A stretch of DNA of 64,000 nt, from assembly GCA_016703605.1 (NCBI GenBank), contig JADJBU010000010.1:47665-111664 (forward strand). The letters are read 5' to 3'. The notes beneath the pieces are model-generated. The model was not told the origin of the DNA and did not search any database. It saw only the letters and a program-made list of their open reading frames with translations. Both the position numbers and the translations under genes were made by a program. Positions 17,155 to 26,994 of the stretch are shown here, piece after piece. The stretch is from Candidatus Villigracilis adiacens (lineage in GTDB: Bacteria > Chloroflexota > Anaerolineae > Anaerolineales > Villigracilaceae). Every line of letters starts with the position of its first letter. Positions within the stretch are counted from its first letter, which is position 1.

Positions 17155-18660
17155 TTATAAGCCTTTGTTCAAGTGATAGTACAGATCGTTCCAGCGCAGT
17201 TTCTCGCGGAATTCCTGTACGCGGGTGTTCTCGTCGATGACGAGGAACTCGATGCCAGCCATGTCTGCAAAGTCTTGCAGGTGTTCGGTAGTGAGCGAGT
17301 AGCTGAAGCTGGTGTGATGTGCGCCGCCTGCGTAGATCCACGCTGCTGCAGCGACCGAGAGGTTGGGGCGCGGAACCCAGAGCGCACGAGCCACGGGCAG
17401 GTTGGGGAGCGGCGCATCGTTCGGGACGACATCCACCACGCTGGCGACCATGCGGAAGCGATTGCCCATGTGGACGATGGAAGCTCCAACAGCGGCACCC
17501 AACTGCGAGTCAAACACGAGGCGGACGGGGTCTTCCTTCCCGCCGATGCCGAGCGGATGAATTTCCAGCTTGGGTTTGTGAGCCGCAATGGATTCGCAAA
17601 TTTCAAGCATGTGCGCGCCGAGGTCTTTGTCGCCGCTGGCGCTGAAGTGATAGGTGTAATCTTCCATGAAGCTGACGCCGCCAGGCAGACCCGCGTTCAT
17701 GACCTTCATGGCACGTACGAGAGCGGAGGTCTTCCAATCGCCTTCGGCGCCAAAGCCGTAGCCATCGCGCATCAAACGCTGCACTGCGAGACCAGGCAAC
17801 TGCTTCAGTCCATGCAAATCCTGGAAAGTGTCGGTGAACGCCATGAAGCCGCCGTCTTTCAAGAATCCGCGCAGACCGAGTTCGATGCGAGCGCCATCGC
17901 GCAGGGAGGAATGCTTCGCTCCGCCAGGTTTTAGCTCAGCGACAACATCATATTCATCGAGATAGGTTTTGATGAGCGTATCCACTTCTGCATCGGTGGC
18001 ATCGTTGACGTATTTGACCAAGTCGCCAATGCCGTAGCCGTTGGTGGAGTAGCCGAACTGAATCTCAGATTGCACCTTGTCTCCTTCGGTCACTGCGACT
18101 TCGCGCATGTTGTCGCCGAAGCGGGCGACCTTGCCGCCTTGCCAATCTGCCCATGCAGATGCGGCACGAGACCACACACCTAACTGTCGCTGCACTTCAT
18201 CGTCCGCCCAATGACCAACCACCACCTTGCGTTCGATGCGCAGGCGGCTGCCGATGAAACCGAATTCACGGTCGCCGTGCGCGGCTTGGTTAAGGTTCAT
18301 GAAATCCATGTCAATGGTTGACCACGGAATTTCGCGATTGTATTGCGTGTGCAAATGTGCGAACGGTTTCTTGAGCAGGGTCAAGCCAGAGATCCACATC
18401 TTGGCGGGGGAGAAGGTGTGCATCCACGCGATAAGACCGATGCAACTCTTGGAGGAATTTGCCTCAAGGCACAGGTCACGAATGGCATCGGGCGTGGTGA
18501 GGACGGGTTTGAACACCACTTTCACAGGGATGTGCTTGGAAGCGCCAAGCGCCGCCGCGATCTCTTTCGAGTGCTCGGCAACCTGCTCCAGGGTTTTGGG
18601 ACCATACAAATGCTGACTCCCCGTAATGAACCAAACTTCATATTGTTTTAGATCGATCAT
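17155..18660 (-). CDS. araA: L-arabinose isomerase
   Basis: A 501-residue enzyme, the normal AraA length, converting L-arabinose to L-ribulose. The N-terminus VWFITGSQHLYGPKTLEQV is diagnostic; GLIAWMHTFSPAKMWI and C-terminal GGAHHTSFSYSLT carry the expected metal and substrate residues. It lies downstream of araD and araB on the same strand, with a ~93-bp palindromic element just upstream of its start. AGGAGA precedes the ATG. Confidence 0.97.
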   Translation of the reverse strand: MIDLKQYEVWFITGSQHLYGPKTLEQVAEHSKEIAAALGASKHIPVKVVFKPVLTTPDAIRDLCLEANSSKSCIGLIAWMHTFSPAKMWISGLTLLKKPFAHLHTQYNREIPWSTIDMDFMNLNQAAHGDREFGFIGSRLRIERKVVVGHWADDEVQRQLGVWSRAASAWADWQGGKVARFGDNMREVAVTEGDKVQSEIQFGYSTNGYGIGDLVKYVNDATDAEVDTLIKTYLDEYDVVAELKPGGAKHSSLRDGARIELGLRGFLKDGGFMAFTDTFQDLHGLKQLPGLAVQRLMRDGYGFGAEGDWKTSALVRAMKVMNAGLPGGVSFMEDYTYHFSASGDKDLGAHMLEICESIAAHKPKLEIHPLGIGGKEDPVRLVFDSQLGAAVGASIVHMGNRFRMVASVVDVVPNDAPLPNLPVARALWVPRPNLSVAAAAWIYAGGAHHTSFSYSLTTEHLQDFADMAGIEFLVIDENTRVQEFREKLRWNDLYYHLNKGL

Positions 18661-18683
18661 GATTGCATCTCCTTTTGTGTTTT

Positions 18684-18777
18684 CGTCATTGCGAGGAGGG
18701 CGATAGCCCGACGAAGCAATCTCTCGTTTGTGTTATGAGATTGCTTCGGGCGAAAGCGCATCGCCCTCGCAATGACG
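18684..18777. repeat. ~93-bp palindromic element, copy 3
   Basis: A complete copy with outer arms CGTCATTGCGAGG / CCTCGCAATGACG and inner arms GAAGCAATCTC / GAGATTGCTTC, lying between araD and araA. In RNA it would form a long hairpin between the two cistrons. Confidence 0.85.
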
Positions 18778-18785
18778 GATGATGA

Positions 18786-19475
18786 CTACTGTCCATAATA
18801 GGCGTTTGCGCCGTGTTTCCTCAAATAGTGTTTATCCAACAATTCCTGTTGCATGGGTCCAATGCCTGGGTTCAGCATCATGGTTTGGATATTCATGAAC
18901 GCGACCTCTTCCATCACCACCGCATTGTGAACGGCATCCATCGCATCCTTGCCCCATGCAAACGGACCATGACTGTAGACCACCACGCCAGGAATGGCAT
19001 CTGGATTTTTATCTTTGAATGTCTCGATGATGACGGTCCCCGTCTCTTTCTCGTACTCAGCCTGAATCTCCTCGACAGTCATTTTTCTTGTGCAGGGGAT
19101 TTCGCCGTAAAAATAATCGCCATGCGTGGTGCCGAGCGCCGCAATGCCGCGACCCGCCTGCGCAAAACTCGTCGCCCAACGGCTGTGGGTGTGGACAATG
19201 CCGCCGATGTTCGGGAAAGCTTTGTACAGTTCCAGATGCGTGGGCGTATCGGAGGATGGCTTGAGTTCGCCATCTACCACTTTGCCTGTTTCCAATTCCA
19301 CAACGACCATGTCGGCGCGTTTCATCGTCTCGTAGGGAACGCCAGATGGTTTGATGACGACCAAACCTTTTTCTCGGTCAATGCCAGAGACGTTGCCCCA
19401 CGTGAAGGTGACAAGTCCGTGTTTGGGAAGCAGTAAGTTTGCTTGGAATACTTGTTCTTTCAGTTTCTTGAGCAT
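18786..19475 (-). CDS. araD: L-ribulose-5-phosphate 4-epimerase
   Basis: A 229-residue class II aldolase/AraD-family enzyme converting L-ribulose-5-phosphate to D-xylulose-5-phosphate. Visible motifs are TWGNVSGIDR, IKPSGVPYE, the metal ligands in VHTHSRWATSFAQ and GTTHGDYF, and the C-terminal HGANAYYGQ ending typical of AraD. It lies between araB and araA on the minus strand. Confidence 0.96.
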   Translation of the reverse strand: MLKKLKEQVFQANLLLPKHGLVTFTWGNVSGIDREKGLVVIKPSGVPYETMKRADMVVVELETGKVVDGELKPSSDTPTHLELYKAFPNIGGIVHTHSRWATSFAQAGRGIAALGTTHGDYFYGEIPCTRKMTVEEIQAEYEKETGTVIIETFKDKNPDAIPGVVVYSHGPFAWGKDAMDAVHNAVVMEEVAFMNIQTMMLNPGIGPMQQELLDKHYLRKHGANAYYGQ

Positions 19476-19493
19476 GGTTTCTCCAACGGTAAT

Positions 19494-19526
19494 TAGTAAC
19501 TGGTAATTACCAATTACCAGTTACTA
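19494..19526. repeat. 33-bp perfect palindrome at the araB stop
   Basis: The arms TAGTAACTGGTAATT and AATTACCAGTTACTA are perfect 15-base inverted repeats separated by three bases. The right arm contains the araB TAG stop (19526-19524). In RNA it would form a hairpin between araB and araD. Confidence 0.75.
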
Positions 19527-21120
19527 AAATCCTTCCACCGCCGCACGTTCAATACCAAGACCTGCTTTGTAGCGCTCCATGAATGTATTGAAACCATCCA
19601 CGTCCTTTTTGTCAGGCGCAATGGTGGAACTTTTTTCGTTGGCGAATACTTTTTTATTCAAATAATCTTCGAGTGTTTCATTTCCTGTTTTATTGAGCAC
19701 ATACGCGGCAAGCAATGCCATGCCCCATGCCCCGCCTTCACCCGCAGTTTCCATCACCGAGACGGAGGTGTTCATCGCTGCCGCCATGATCTTTTGACCA
19801 ACGCCTTCGGTTTTGAAGAACCCGCCATGACCGAGCAATTGGTCGAGTTTTACGTTTTCCTGCGAGAGAATATCCATGCCGATCTTCAACGTGCCCACCG
19901 ACGAGAACAAGTGCGTGCGCATAAAGTTCGGCAGAGTGAAGCGGCTCTCAGGGGTGCGGATGAATAATGGGCGTCCCTCGGTCAAGTCTGTGATGGATTC
20001 GCCTGAGAGATAGTTATAGGCGAGCAATCCACCGCCATCGGCATCGCCCGCGAGCGCTGATTTGTAAAGCATCTCAAACAGTTTGGACTGGCTGATTTCC
20101 ACGCCGAGCGCATTGGTAAATTCGTGGAAGAGCCCCACCCATGCATTGAGGTCGGAGGTGCAGTTGTTGGCATGAACCATCGCGACAGGCTTGCCTGTGG
20201 GCGTAGTCACCATGTCAATTTCGGGATAGAGTTTTGACAGCGCCTTTTCCAACACGATCATGGCGAAGACGGATGTCCCAGCCGAGACATTGCCCGTTCG
20301 CTCTGCCACGCTGTTGGTGGCTACCATGCCCGTGCCTGCATCTCCCTCAGGCGGGCAGAGCGGAATGCCAGCCTTGAGTCCTCCGCTTGGGTCGAGCAGT
20401 TTCGCGCCTTCTTCGGTCAACGTGCCAGCGGCATCGCCTGCTACTAAAACCTTTGGCAAAATATCTTCGAGCTTCCACGAGATGTTTTCTGCTTTGAGCA
20501 GGTCATTGAACTGCCCAAGCATTTTTTTGTCGTAGTCATTGATCGTGCTGTCGATGGGGAACATGCCTGAGGCTTCACCCACGCCCAGCACCTTTTGCCC
20601 CGTCAACTTCCAGTGGACATAGCCCGCCAGCGTGGTCTGGTGGCTGATGTCTTTGATATGCGCTTCCTTATTCAATATCGCCTGATAAAGATGGGCAATG
20701 CTCCAGCGCTGCGGGATGTTGAATTGGAAGAGGTCGGTGAGTTTCTCGGCGGCTTGTCCCGTCATCGTGTTGCGCCAGGTGCGGAAGGGGACGAGTTGTT
20801 TGCCATCTTTGTCAAACGCCAGATAGCCATGCATCATGGCGCTGAAGCCCATCGCGCCGACGGTCTTGAGCGTGACGCCATATTTCTCAGAGACCTCCTT
20901 GCTGAGGTTCCGGTAACTATCCTGCAAGCCATTCCAAACATTGTCAAGGCTGTAGGTCCAGACGCCGTGTTCGTATTGGTTCTCCCATTCAAAACTTCCC
21001 GAGCGCAATCGGAGAATGATCTTCGCCGATCAATACAGCCTTGATGCGGGTGGAACCAAGTTCAATGCCAAGGACAGTCTTGCCGCTTTCGATTGATTTT
21101 TTGATTTCGTTTTTATCCAT
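19524..21120 (-). CDS. araB: L-ribulokinase-type FGGY carbohydrate kinase (one frameshift)
   Basis: An FGGY-family sugar kinase of about 531 residues phosphorylating L-ribulose. The N-terminal ATP-binding strand GIELGSTRIKAVLIG is encoded from the ATG at 21120, which has AAGGAG upstream. The long remainder (GFSAMMHGYLAFD, EGDAGTGM, GHGGFFKTEGV, AGEGGAWGMA) reads in another frame from about 21003. One extra base near 20998-21006 explains the break: removing it joins PIA directly to SGSFEWEN. Context with araD and araA makes the assignment firm. I regard the frameshift as probable sequence error. Confidence 0.88.
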
Positions 21121-21139
21121 AATTTAACTCCTTCATGTA

Positions 21140-21235
21140 TGTCACCCTGAGCGGTAGCGAAGGGTCTCTACGATTATCTAAGAGATGCTCACCACTGCGC
21201 GCGGCGCATGTGTCGCTATCGCTCAGCATGACAAA
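21140..21235. repeat. CCCTGAGC...GCGAAGGG palindromic element
   Basis: It starts GTCACCCTGAGCGGTAGCGAAGGGTCTCT and ends CTATCGCTCAGCATGAC, an imperfect inverted repeat filling the gap between the epimerase gene and araB. Its core matches the short element inside recF. Confidence 0.6.
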
Positions 21236-21236
21236 A

Positions 21237-22224
21237 TTATCCGGGATACCAAACCTTGCGCGAATCGTTTTCCGCGCGTACATAATCAAATGCGGCGTCA
21301 ATTAATTTCTTCAAATCATATTCGGGATGCCAGCCGAGTAAAAACTTGGCTTTGGTGTTGTCGAGCCATGTGGAGTGGAATTCGGTCTTGATCTCCACGG
21401 TGGGGAAGCCGCGCGTCTCGTGTAAATATTTGCCCATCTCGCCGTAGTCCACGGGTTCGTCCATGCAGATGTTGAAGAGTTGCTGGCGGGCTTTGGGGTG
21501 GTCGATGGCAGCCAGGATCGCGCTGACCAAATCGTCAACGTGGACAAAGTTTCTTTTAACGGGAACAGCTTCCAGATTAAGCATGATCGGGATGGTCTGC
21601 GTCCGCACATAGTCATCCGCAGTTTTCTCATCCACAAAATCACGCCAGCGCGGACCGCCGAAGACATCCTCTCCGAAAGAGAGTTGATATTTGAAGTCAT
21701 CCTTTTCCATGATCCACGGCGCACGCAGACAGCAGCCATTGAGATCGTATTGGATGTAATACTGCTCAAGCATCACTTCTTCGAGAACTTTGGAGAGCGC
21801 GTAACAGCCGGGGTAGGCGGAATGTTTTTGCGTTTCAGTGACGGGGATGGGATGCGGATAAACGAAATGCCCCATGCCCGCATCTCCGCCGACCATGACG
21901 AACTGTTTAAAGGTGGGGGAGGTGCGGCAGGCTTCGAGCAGCCAAAAGAGACCTTTGACCGCCACATCCATAATTTGCTCGGGCGTCTCTTTGACGGTTG
22001 CGAGATGCAGAACATGCGTCACACCGTCCATTGCTTTTTCAACGAGGTCGCGATGTTCGATGGAGCCGTGTATGTTTTGAATGCGGGGATGTGGGGGAAG
22101 CTCGCGGTTATGGCACAGGGCGCGAACGGTGAAAGAATTGAAACGTGAATCAGCAAGAATGCGATTGATGAAAAGTTTTTCCCACTTTGCCTGTCGCGCC
22201 AGTGACGAGGATGATGTTAGGCAT
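21237..22224 (-). CDS. NAD-dependent epimerase/dehydratase-like SDR (one frameshift)
   Basis: An extended short-chain dehydrogenase of about 328 residues. The Rossmann motif VTGATGKVGK begins right after the ATG at 22224 (AAAGGA upstream), and the active-site YxxxK is in CYALSKVLEE. The N-terminal 16 codons are in a different frame from the rest: an extra base in the five-T run at 22176-22180 (A-run on the coding strand) accounts for it. The gene lies between araB and a Gfo/Idh/MocA gene, so a sugar or sugar-acid substrate is likely (uronate or aldose dehydrogenase-like). Confidence 0.82.
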
Positions 22225-22247
22225 TGCATATCCTTTCTTTGGACGAT

Positions 22248-22310
22248 CACCCTAGCCCTCTCCCAGAGGAGGGGACTTCGTCTGCGGGGAAGGGTCTGGG
22301 GATGAGGGAC
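22248..22310. repeat. CCCTCTCCC-type intergenic palindrome
   Basis: CACCCTAGCCCTCTCCCAG, then GGGGAAGGGTCTGGGGATGAGGG, an imperfect inverted repeat of a type common in REP-rich genomes. It fills the gap between the epimerase and the dehydrogenase genes. A related sequence lies near 49775-49830. Confidence 0.5.
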
Positions 22311-22311
22311 T

Positions 22312-23478
22312 TTAACACTTCGTCCATTGTCCATTCGCATTGCTGGATTTGACAACGCTATCCACAAAGCGCACGCCCATCAAGCCATCGAATGAGTTCG
22401 GGAAATAGAGCGCAAGCGGATCAACTTGCTTTCCAGCACGACGCGCCGCAATCGCTTCTGCGGCATCGGAATAAATATTTGCAAAGCCATCGGGGAACCC
22501 TTCGGGATGTCCCGCGACCAAACGAGTGCAACGAGCGGAGAGCGGCAATGTGCCGGGTCCGTTTGGGGTGCGGTTTTGAGAGGGCGCGCCCAACGGTTTG
22601 AAGGTGAGCGCTTGCGGAATTTCCTGCATCCATTCGAGCGAGCCTTTGGTGCCGCTCACACGAATGCGCAAACAATTTTCCACGCCTGCCGCGGCTTGTG
22701 TCACCCAGAAACTGCCGCGTGCGCCGTTATTGAATCGGAGCATTGCCCCGCCAAAATCATGTACGAGGCGGTTGGGAACGATGGCTCCGATCTCCGCTGA
22801 AACTTCATCTATTTCCAAACCGGTGATAAATCTTGTCAGGTTGTGCGCGTGCGAACCGATATCGCCCATCACTAAAGAAGGTCCGCCGCGTGCGGGGTCG
22901 AACTTCCAATAGCCTGCCGGAAAAACTTTATTTTCATCTGCCTTGCCGCCCTGCACATACTCAACCTGCACGAGTCGAATCGTTCCGAGTTCGCCCGCTT
23001 CCACCATCGCCTTCGCCTGCCGCACCATCGGGTAGCCCGTGTAATTGTGCGTGAGGCAAAACACCAAACCCGTCTCCTGCACTTTTTTGTGCAAGGCTTC
23101 AGCTTCGGCAAGTGTGTTGGTCATGGGCTTGTCGCAGATCACATCGATGCCGCGCTCAAGCGCCCACATCGAATAATCAAAATGACTGTCGTTCGGGGTC
23201 ATGATGGCAACCGCGTCGATGCCATCTTTTCTGGATGATTCTTTTTCGTAAAGTTCTTTGACGCTGGAATAGATACGGTCTGACTCGAAACCAAGTTCGC
23301 TCGCATCTTTCTTTGATTTGGCTGGGTCCGACGAAAAGATGCCTGTCACAATCTGATAGCGGTCATCGCGCCGCGCCGACTGGCGATGCATGGCGCCGAT
23401 GAATGACCCCGTCCCACCGCCGATGACGGCGAGCCGCAGTCTGCGTCCCAACATGTCAATTACTGGATTCAAAGACAT
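22312..23478 (-). CDS. Gfo/Idh/MocA family oxidoreductase
   Basis: A 388-residue NAD(P)-dependent sugar or cyclitol dehydrogenase. The N-terminal Rossmann motif is VIGGGTGSF, followed by MTPNDSHF and the catalytic-region DKPMTNTLAEA (the usual E-K-P is D-K-P here), then GDIGSHAHNL in the C-terminal domain. It begins one base after the stop of the UPF0303 gene, with AAGGAG overlapping that gene's end, so the two are co-translated. Likely a carbohydrate dehydrogenase in the pentose locus. Confidence 0.87.
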   Translation of the reverse strand: MSLNPVIDMLGRRLRLAVIGGGTGSFIGAMHRQSARRDDRYQIVTGIFSSDPAKSKKDASELGFESDRIYSSVKELYEKESSRKDGIDAVAIMTPNDSHFDYSMWALERGIDVICDKPMTNTLAEAEALHKKVQETGLVFCLTHNYTGYPMVRQAKAMVEAGELGTIRLVQVEYVQGGKADENKVFPAGYWKFDPARGGPSLVMGDIGSHAHNLTRFITGLEIDEVSAEIGAIVPNRLVHDFGGAMLRFNNGARGSFWVTQAAAGVENCLRIRVSGTKGSLEWMQEIPQALTFKPLGAPSQNRTPNGPGTLPLSARCTRLVAGHPEGFPDGFANIYSDAAEAIAARRAGKQVDPLALYFPNSFDGLMGVRFVDSVVKSSNANGQWTKC

Positions 23479-23479
23479 C

Positions 23480-23947
23480 TTATTTCTCCTTGGCTAAAAA
23501 TGAGCGGATCGATTCAACTACCAGTTTATGATCTTCTTCTTGCGGCAGTCCTGAGACGGTAATTGTCCCAACCATGCCTGTGCCTTTTACAATAATGGGG
23601 AAGCAGCCGCCATGCGCGGCATATTCACTTTCAGAGATGAGATAGGACTGTTCGATTGTTTTGCCTTTGTGCTTGAGCAATTGCCCCATGTAGAACGAAC
23701 TGTGACCGAATCGATTCACCAGCCGCACCTTGCGCTTGACCCACTCGTCATTGTCCGCGGCGGTGCCTGGCATGCTGTAATGGAAAAGTTGCTGCTGTCC
23801 GCGGGTGATGTCAATGGTGATGGGGAGGTTCTCGCGCATGGCATGTTCCACCATCTGAGTTCCAAGTTGCCAGGCGGTCGCTTCATTGAAGCGGATGAAC
23901 TGAAGTTCTTGTTCTTCTCGTAATAAAGCCTTTAATATGTCTTCCAT
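23480..23947 (-). CDS. UPF0303/haem-degrading-domain family protein
   Basis: A 155-residue protein matching the UPF0303 family (GlcG/HbpS-like fold): RFNEATAWQLGTQMVE near the N-terminus, then ITIDITRGQQQLFHYSMPG, GHSSFYMG, HGGCFPI and GTITVSGLPQEEDH. Members often sit in sugar-catabolic operons; the biochemical role is not established. It precedes the Gfo/Idh/MocA gene by one base. Confidence 0.82.
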   Translation of the reverse strand: MEDILKALLREEQELQFIRFNEATAWQLGTQMVEHAMRENLPITIDITRGQQQLFHYSMPGTAADNDEWVKRKVRLVNRFGHSSFYMGQLLKHKGKTIEQSYLISESEYAAHGGCFPIIVKGTGMVGTITVSGLPQEEDHKLVVESIRSFLAKEK

Positions 23948-23986
23948 GTCACATCCTAAATCTGCCCGGTTATGCTGAAATTTTGC

Positions 23987-24034
23987 AAAAAAATACCAAT
24001 CGACAACTTAATTCGCTTTATGCCGATTGGTATT
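23987..24034 (-). terminator. terminator after the sugar ABC permease gene
   Basis: On the minus strand, AATACCAATCG and CGATTGGTATT form an 11-bp stem around a loop of about 21 bases, followed by a T-run (A-run at 23987-23994). It lies about 70 bases after the gguB stop and would separate the transporter operon from the catabolic genes. Confidence 0.65.
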
Positions 24035-24101
24035 GAGTTACTCCGAAGAATAAGGTTAAGAGACTTTCGTTCGGCGAGGTTCGTGCTCGCAAAGTTTCTG
24101 G

Positions 24102-25313
24102 TTATGAGCTCTTGCTCTTGTTGTATACATCGAAGAAGACAGCAAGTAGAAGCACGAAGCCTTTGATCGCCTGCTGCCAGTCGATGCCTACACCGAGGAT
24201 GGACATACCGTTGTTCATCACACCGACGAAGAAAGCGCCGATCACAGCGCCGATGACGGTACCAATACCACCACTGGCAGAAGCGCCGCCGATAAAGCAG
24301 GCTGCGATAACATCCAACTCAAAGCCTTCACCTGCGTTCGGCGTGGCGCTGTTCAAACGAGCCGCCACGATCATACCTGCGAGCGCTGCAAGCACGCCCA
24401 TGTTGACGAAGGTTAGGAATAACAAACGCGGAGTGTTGACACCCGAGAGGCGCGCAGCCTTTTCATTGCCACCCAAGGCATAGATGCGGCGACCGATCAC
24501 GGTCTGGTTGGTTAGAAAGGCGTACATTGCCACGAGTGGGAACATGATCACCAGCACGTTGGGGATGCCCTTATAAGAAGCCATCAAGTAACAAAATCCC
24601 ATCACCGCGGCAGTGATCAGAACTTGTTTAGCTACAAAGAAAGAAAAGGGTGTAACCTCAAAACCATACTTGATCTGATTTCGACGGGTGCGCAGGTCAG
24701 CCCATATCAAGAGGATCGATACGATCACACCAATAATGATTGTCGTTAAGTGGAAGCCTTCCATTTTGAAGTAATCGGGGATAAAACCGGCGCTGATCCT
24801 GCTAAACTCGACCGGGAACGGACCAATCGCTTCACCGCGTACCATGACGAGTGTGAGACCACGGAAGATCAACATGCCTGCCAGAGTGACAATGAACGCC
24901 GGAATCTTAACATACGCAACCCAGTAGCCCTGCCAGGCACCGATCAAGCCGCCCACCACAAGGCAGAGCGCCATGACCAACGCCCAGTTCCAACCCCACT
25001 TAACCATCAACACACCCGCAATTGCGCCCACAAAGGCAGCCACTGAACCAACCGAGAGGTCGATCCAACCGGATACGATGATCAACAGCATACCCAATGC
25101 CATGATAATGACATAGCTGTTTTGCAGAACAAGGTTGGTGATGTTCACCGGCCTCATCAAGATGCCTTCAGTCGCAAAATAGAAGAAGATCATGATCGCC
25201 ACAAGCGCGATCAACATTCCATATTCGCGAATATTATTTTTGAAGAGACCTGAAAGAGTTTTCAAAAGTGAGTTGTTGGTTGAGGTCTCATTCATTGTTG
25301 CTGGAACCTTCAT
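24102..25313 (-). CDS. gguB: multiple monosaccharide ABC transporter permease
   Basis: A 403-residue permease of the GguB/XylH/MmsB type with about ten membrane helices. Conserved stretches include IIVSGWIDLSVGSVAAFVGA, FRGLTLVMVRGEAIGPFP, ALGGNEKAARLSGVNT and GFELDVIAACFIGGASASGGIG. Its ATG overlaps the ATPase stop (ATGA), indicating coupling. With the ATPase and the ChvE-like binding protein it forms an importer for pentoses or hexoses such as arabinose, xylose or galactose. Confidence 0.92.
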   Translation of the reverse strand: MKVPATMNETSTNNSLLKTLSGLFKNNIREYGMLIALVAIMIFFYFATEGILMRPVNITNLVLQNSYVIIMALGMLLIIVSGWIDLSVGSVAAFVGAIAGVLMVKWGWNWALVMALCLVVGGLIGAWQGYWVAYVKIPAFIVTLAGMLIFRGLTLVMVRGEAIGPFPVEFSRISAGFIPDYFKMEGFHLTTIIIGVIVSILLIWADLRTRRNQIKYGFEVTPFSFFVAKQVLITAAVMGFCYLMASYKGIPNVLVIMFPLVAMYAFLTNQTVIGRRIYALGGNEKAARLSGVNTPRLLFLTFVNMGVLAALAGMIVAARLNSATPNAGEGFELDVIAACFIGGASASGGIGTVIGAVIGAFFVGVMNNGMSILGVGIDWQQAIKGFVLLLAVFFDVYNKSKSS

Positions 25314-26869
25314 AGTGCCACCTCTTGCTTTTTCATAATCGACATCATAATTTTTTCCTGTGACGCTTCCTGGGTTGGCATTTCATCAACGATCTTGCCA
25401 TCGCTCATCACATAGATCCGATCACAGACACCCAGGATCTCAGGCAGCTCGGAAGAGATCATAATGATGCCCTTGCCTTCGCTTGCCAGACGATTGATGA
25501 TCGTATAGATTTCATATTTGGCGCCCACATCAATGCCACGTGTAGGCTCATCCAGGATCAGGATGTCCGGGTTCGAAAATAGCCATTTACTAAGAACGAC
25601 TTTTTGCTGGTTGCCGCCTGAAAGATTTACAGCAAGCTGAAGAATGCTGGAGCATTTGATGTTCAATTTGTCGCGATATTCGCGGGTAACGGTCAATTCC
25701 TGGGGTTCATTAATCACACCCGAGGAGGAGATCGCTTCCAAGTTTGCCAGAGTAATGTTGTCCTTGATCTCTTCGATCAGGATCAAACCGTAGGCTTTGC
25801 GATCTTCGGTTGCATATGCAATCCCATTGGCAATTGCCTTGTCAATCGAACTGACATCGATTTCCTGTCCATTTTTGTATGCCTTGCCGCTGATACGCGC
25901 GCCATAGGCTCGCCCAAAAATACTCATCGCCAGTTCAGTTCGCCCCGCCCCCATTAATCCGGCGATCCCTACAACCTCTCCCTTACGGACATGCATGTTG
26001 ATGTTATCGCTGACTTTTCGATGCTCGTGAATGGGATGGTACGCATTCCAATCTTTCACTTCGAAGATCACCTCTCCGACATTAGAATCGCGTGGAGGGA
26101 AGCGGTGGGTGATATCGCGTCCGACCATGCCGCGAATGATCCGGTCTTCTGTGACCACATCCTTGTGCGTGTCCATCGTCTCAATGGTGGCGCCATCTCG
26201 AAGAATGGTAATTGAATCAGCCACCTTGGAGACTTCACTCAGCTTGTGAGAAATAAGAATGGATGCAATGCCTTGCGATTTGAATTGCAACAACAATTGA
26301 AGTAATTTTTCACTATCGGTTTCATTAAGGGAGGCAGTTGGTTCGTCCAGGATCAGAAGCTTGACCTTTTTGGACAATGCCTTTGCGATCTCAACCAACT
26401 GCTGTTTACCGACACCCATATTCGTAATTAATGTATTTGGCGACTCGGGTAAGCCCACCTTTTCGAGCAATTCCTTGGTTCTGGAAACGGATTCGTTCCA
26501 GTCAATAATCCCATTCCGCGAACGTTCGTTTCCGAGGAATAGATTCTCAGTTATGGACAGGTAGGGGATCAGTGCCAATTCCTGATGGATAATGACAAGC
26601 CCTACCTCTTCAGACTGATTGATATCGTGAAACCTGCACTCTTTGCCTTCAAAATGAATCTCCCCACTATACGAGCCATACGGATAAACACCACTTAATA
26701 CCTTCATTAAGGTCGACTTCCCGGCTCCGTTTTCACCTACCAAGGCATGGATCTCGCCTTGTTTAACCGAGAAACTTACATTATCCAGCGCTTTCACGCC
26801 GGGAAATGTCTTAGTGATATTGCGCATCTCCAAAATAACATCTGACATATTCTGCTTGTCCTTGGTCAT
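25310..26869 (-). CDS. gguA: multiple monosaccharide ABC transporter ATPase, dual domain
   Basis: A 519-residue two-domain ABC ATPase. The first domain has Walker A GENGAGKST, signature MGVGKQQLVEIAKAL and Walker B LLILDEPTASL; the second has the degenerate AGLMGAGRTEL, signature LSGGNQQKVVLSKWL and DILILDEPTRGIDVGAK. This is the GguA/XylG/RbsA type. The ATG at 26869 is given, but an in-frame ATG at 26848 (MSDVILEMRNITKTFPG) starts exactly at the usual family N-terminus and may be the true start; neither has a clear ribosome binding site. Confidence 0.92.
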   Translation of the reverse strand: MTKDKQNMSDVILEMRNITKTFPGVKALDNVSFSVKQGEIHALVGENGAGKSTLMKVLSGVYPYGSYSGEIHFEGKECRFHDINQSEEVGLVIIHQELALIPYLSITENLFLGNERSRNGIIDWNESVSRTKELLEKVGLPESPNTLITNMGVGKQQLVEIAKALSKKVKLLILDEPTASLNETDSEKLLQLLLQFKSQGIASILISHKLSEVSKVADSITILRDGATIETMDTHKDVVTEDRIIRGMVGRDITHRFPPRDSNVGEVIFEVKDWNAYHPIHEHRKVSDNINMHVRKGEVVGIAGLMGAGRTELAMSIFGRAYGARISGKAYKNGQEIDVSSIDKAIANGIAYATEDRKAYGLILIEEIKDNITLANLEAISSSGVINEPQELTVTREYRDKLNIKCSSILQLAVNLSGGNQQKVVLSKWLFSNPDILILDEPTRGIDVGAKYEIYTIINRLASEGKGIIMISSELPEILGVCDRIYVMSDGKIVDEMPTQEASQEKIMMSIMKKQEVAL

Positions 26870-26941
26870 GCGGAGTAAAGTACTTAAAGTGAGCTATATT
26901 TTATTTCAAAATAAGAATAATTGATATATTTTTCTGCTTCA

Positions 26942-26978
26942 AAATTGTGTGAGGGCGAAGTTCGCCCTCACACAATTT
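26942..26978 (-). promoter_or_regulatory. perfect 18-base-arm hairpin between binding protein and ATPase
   Basis: AAATTGTGTGAGGGCGAA and its exact complement flank a single base, forming a very stable hairpin between the chvE-like gene and gguA. It has no long T-run, so partial attenuation or 3'-end protection of the abundant binding-protein message is likely. Confidence 0.75.
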
Positions 26979-26994
26979 ATACGTTCTCTTACGC

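Noticed and set aside
26942..26978. Full transcription terminator after the sugar-binding gene
   Set aside because: There is no T-run after the stem and the downstream ATPase has no promoter of its own that I can see, so attenuation or message stabilisation is more likely.
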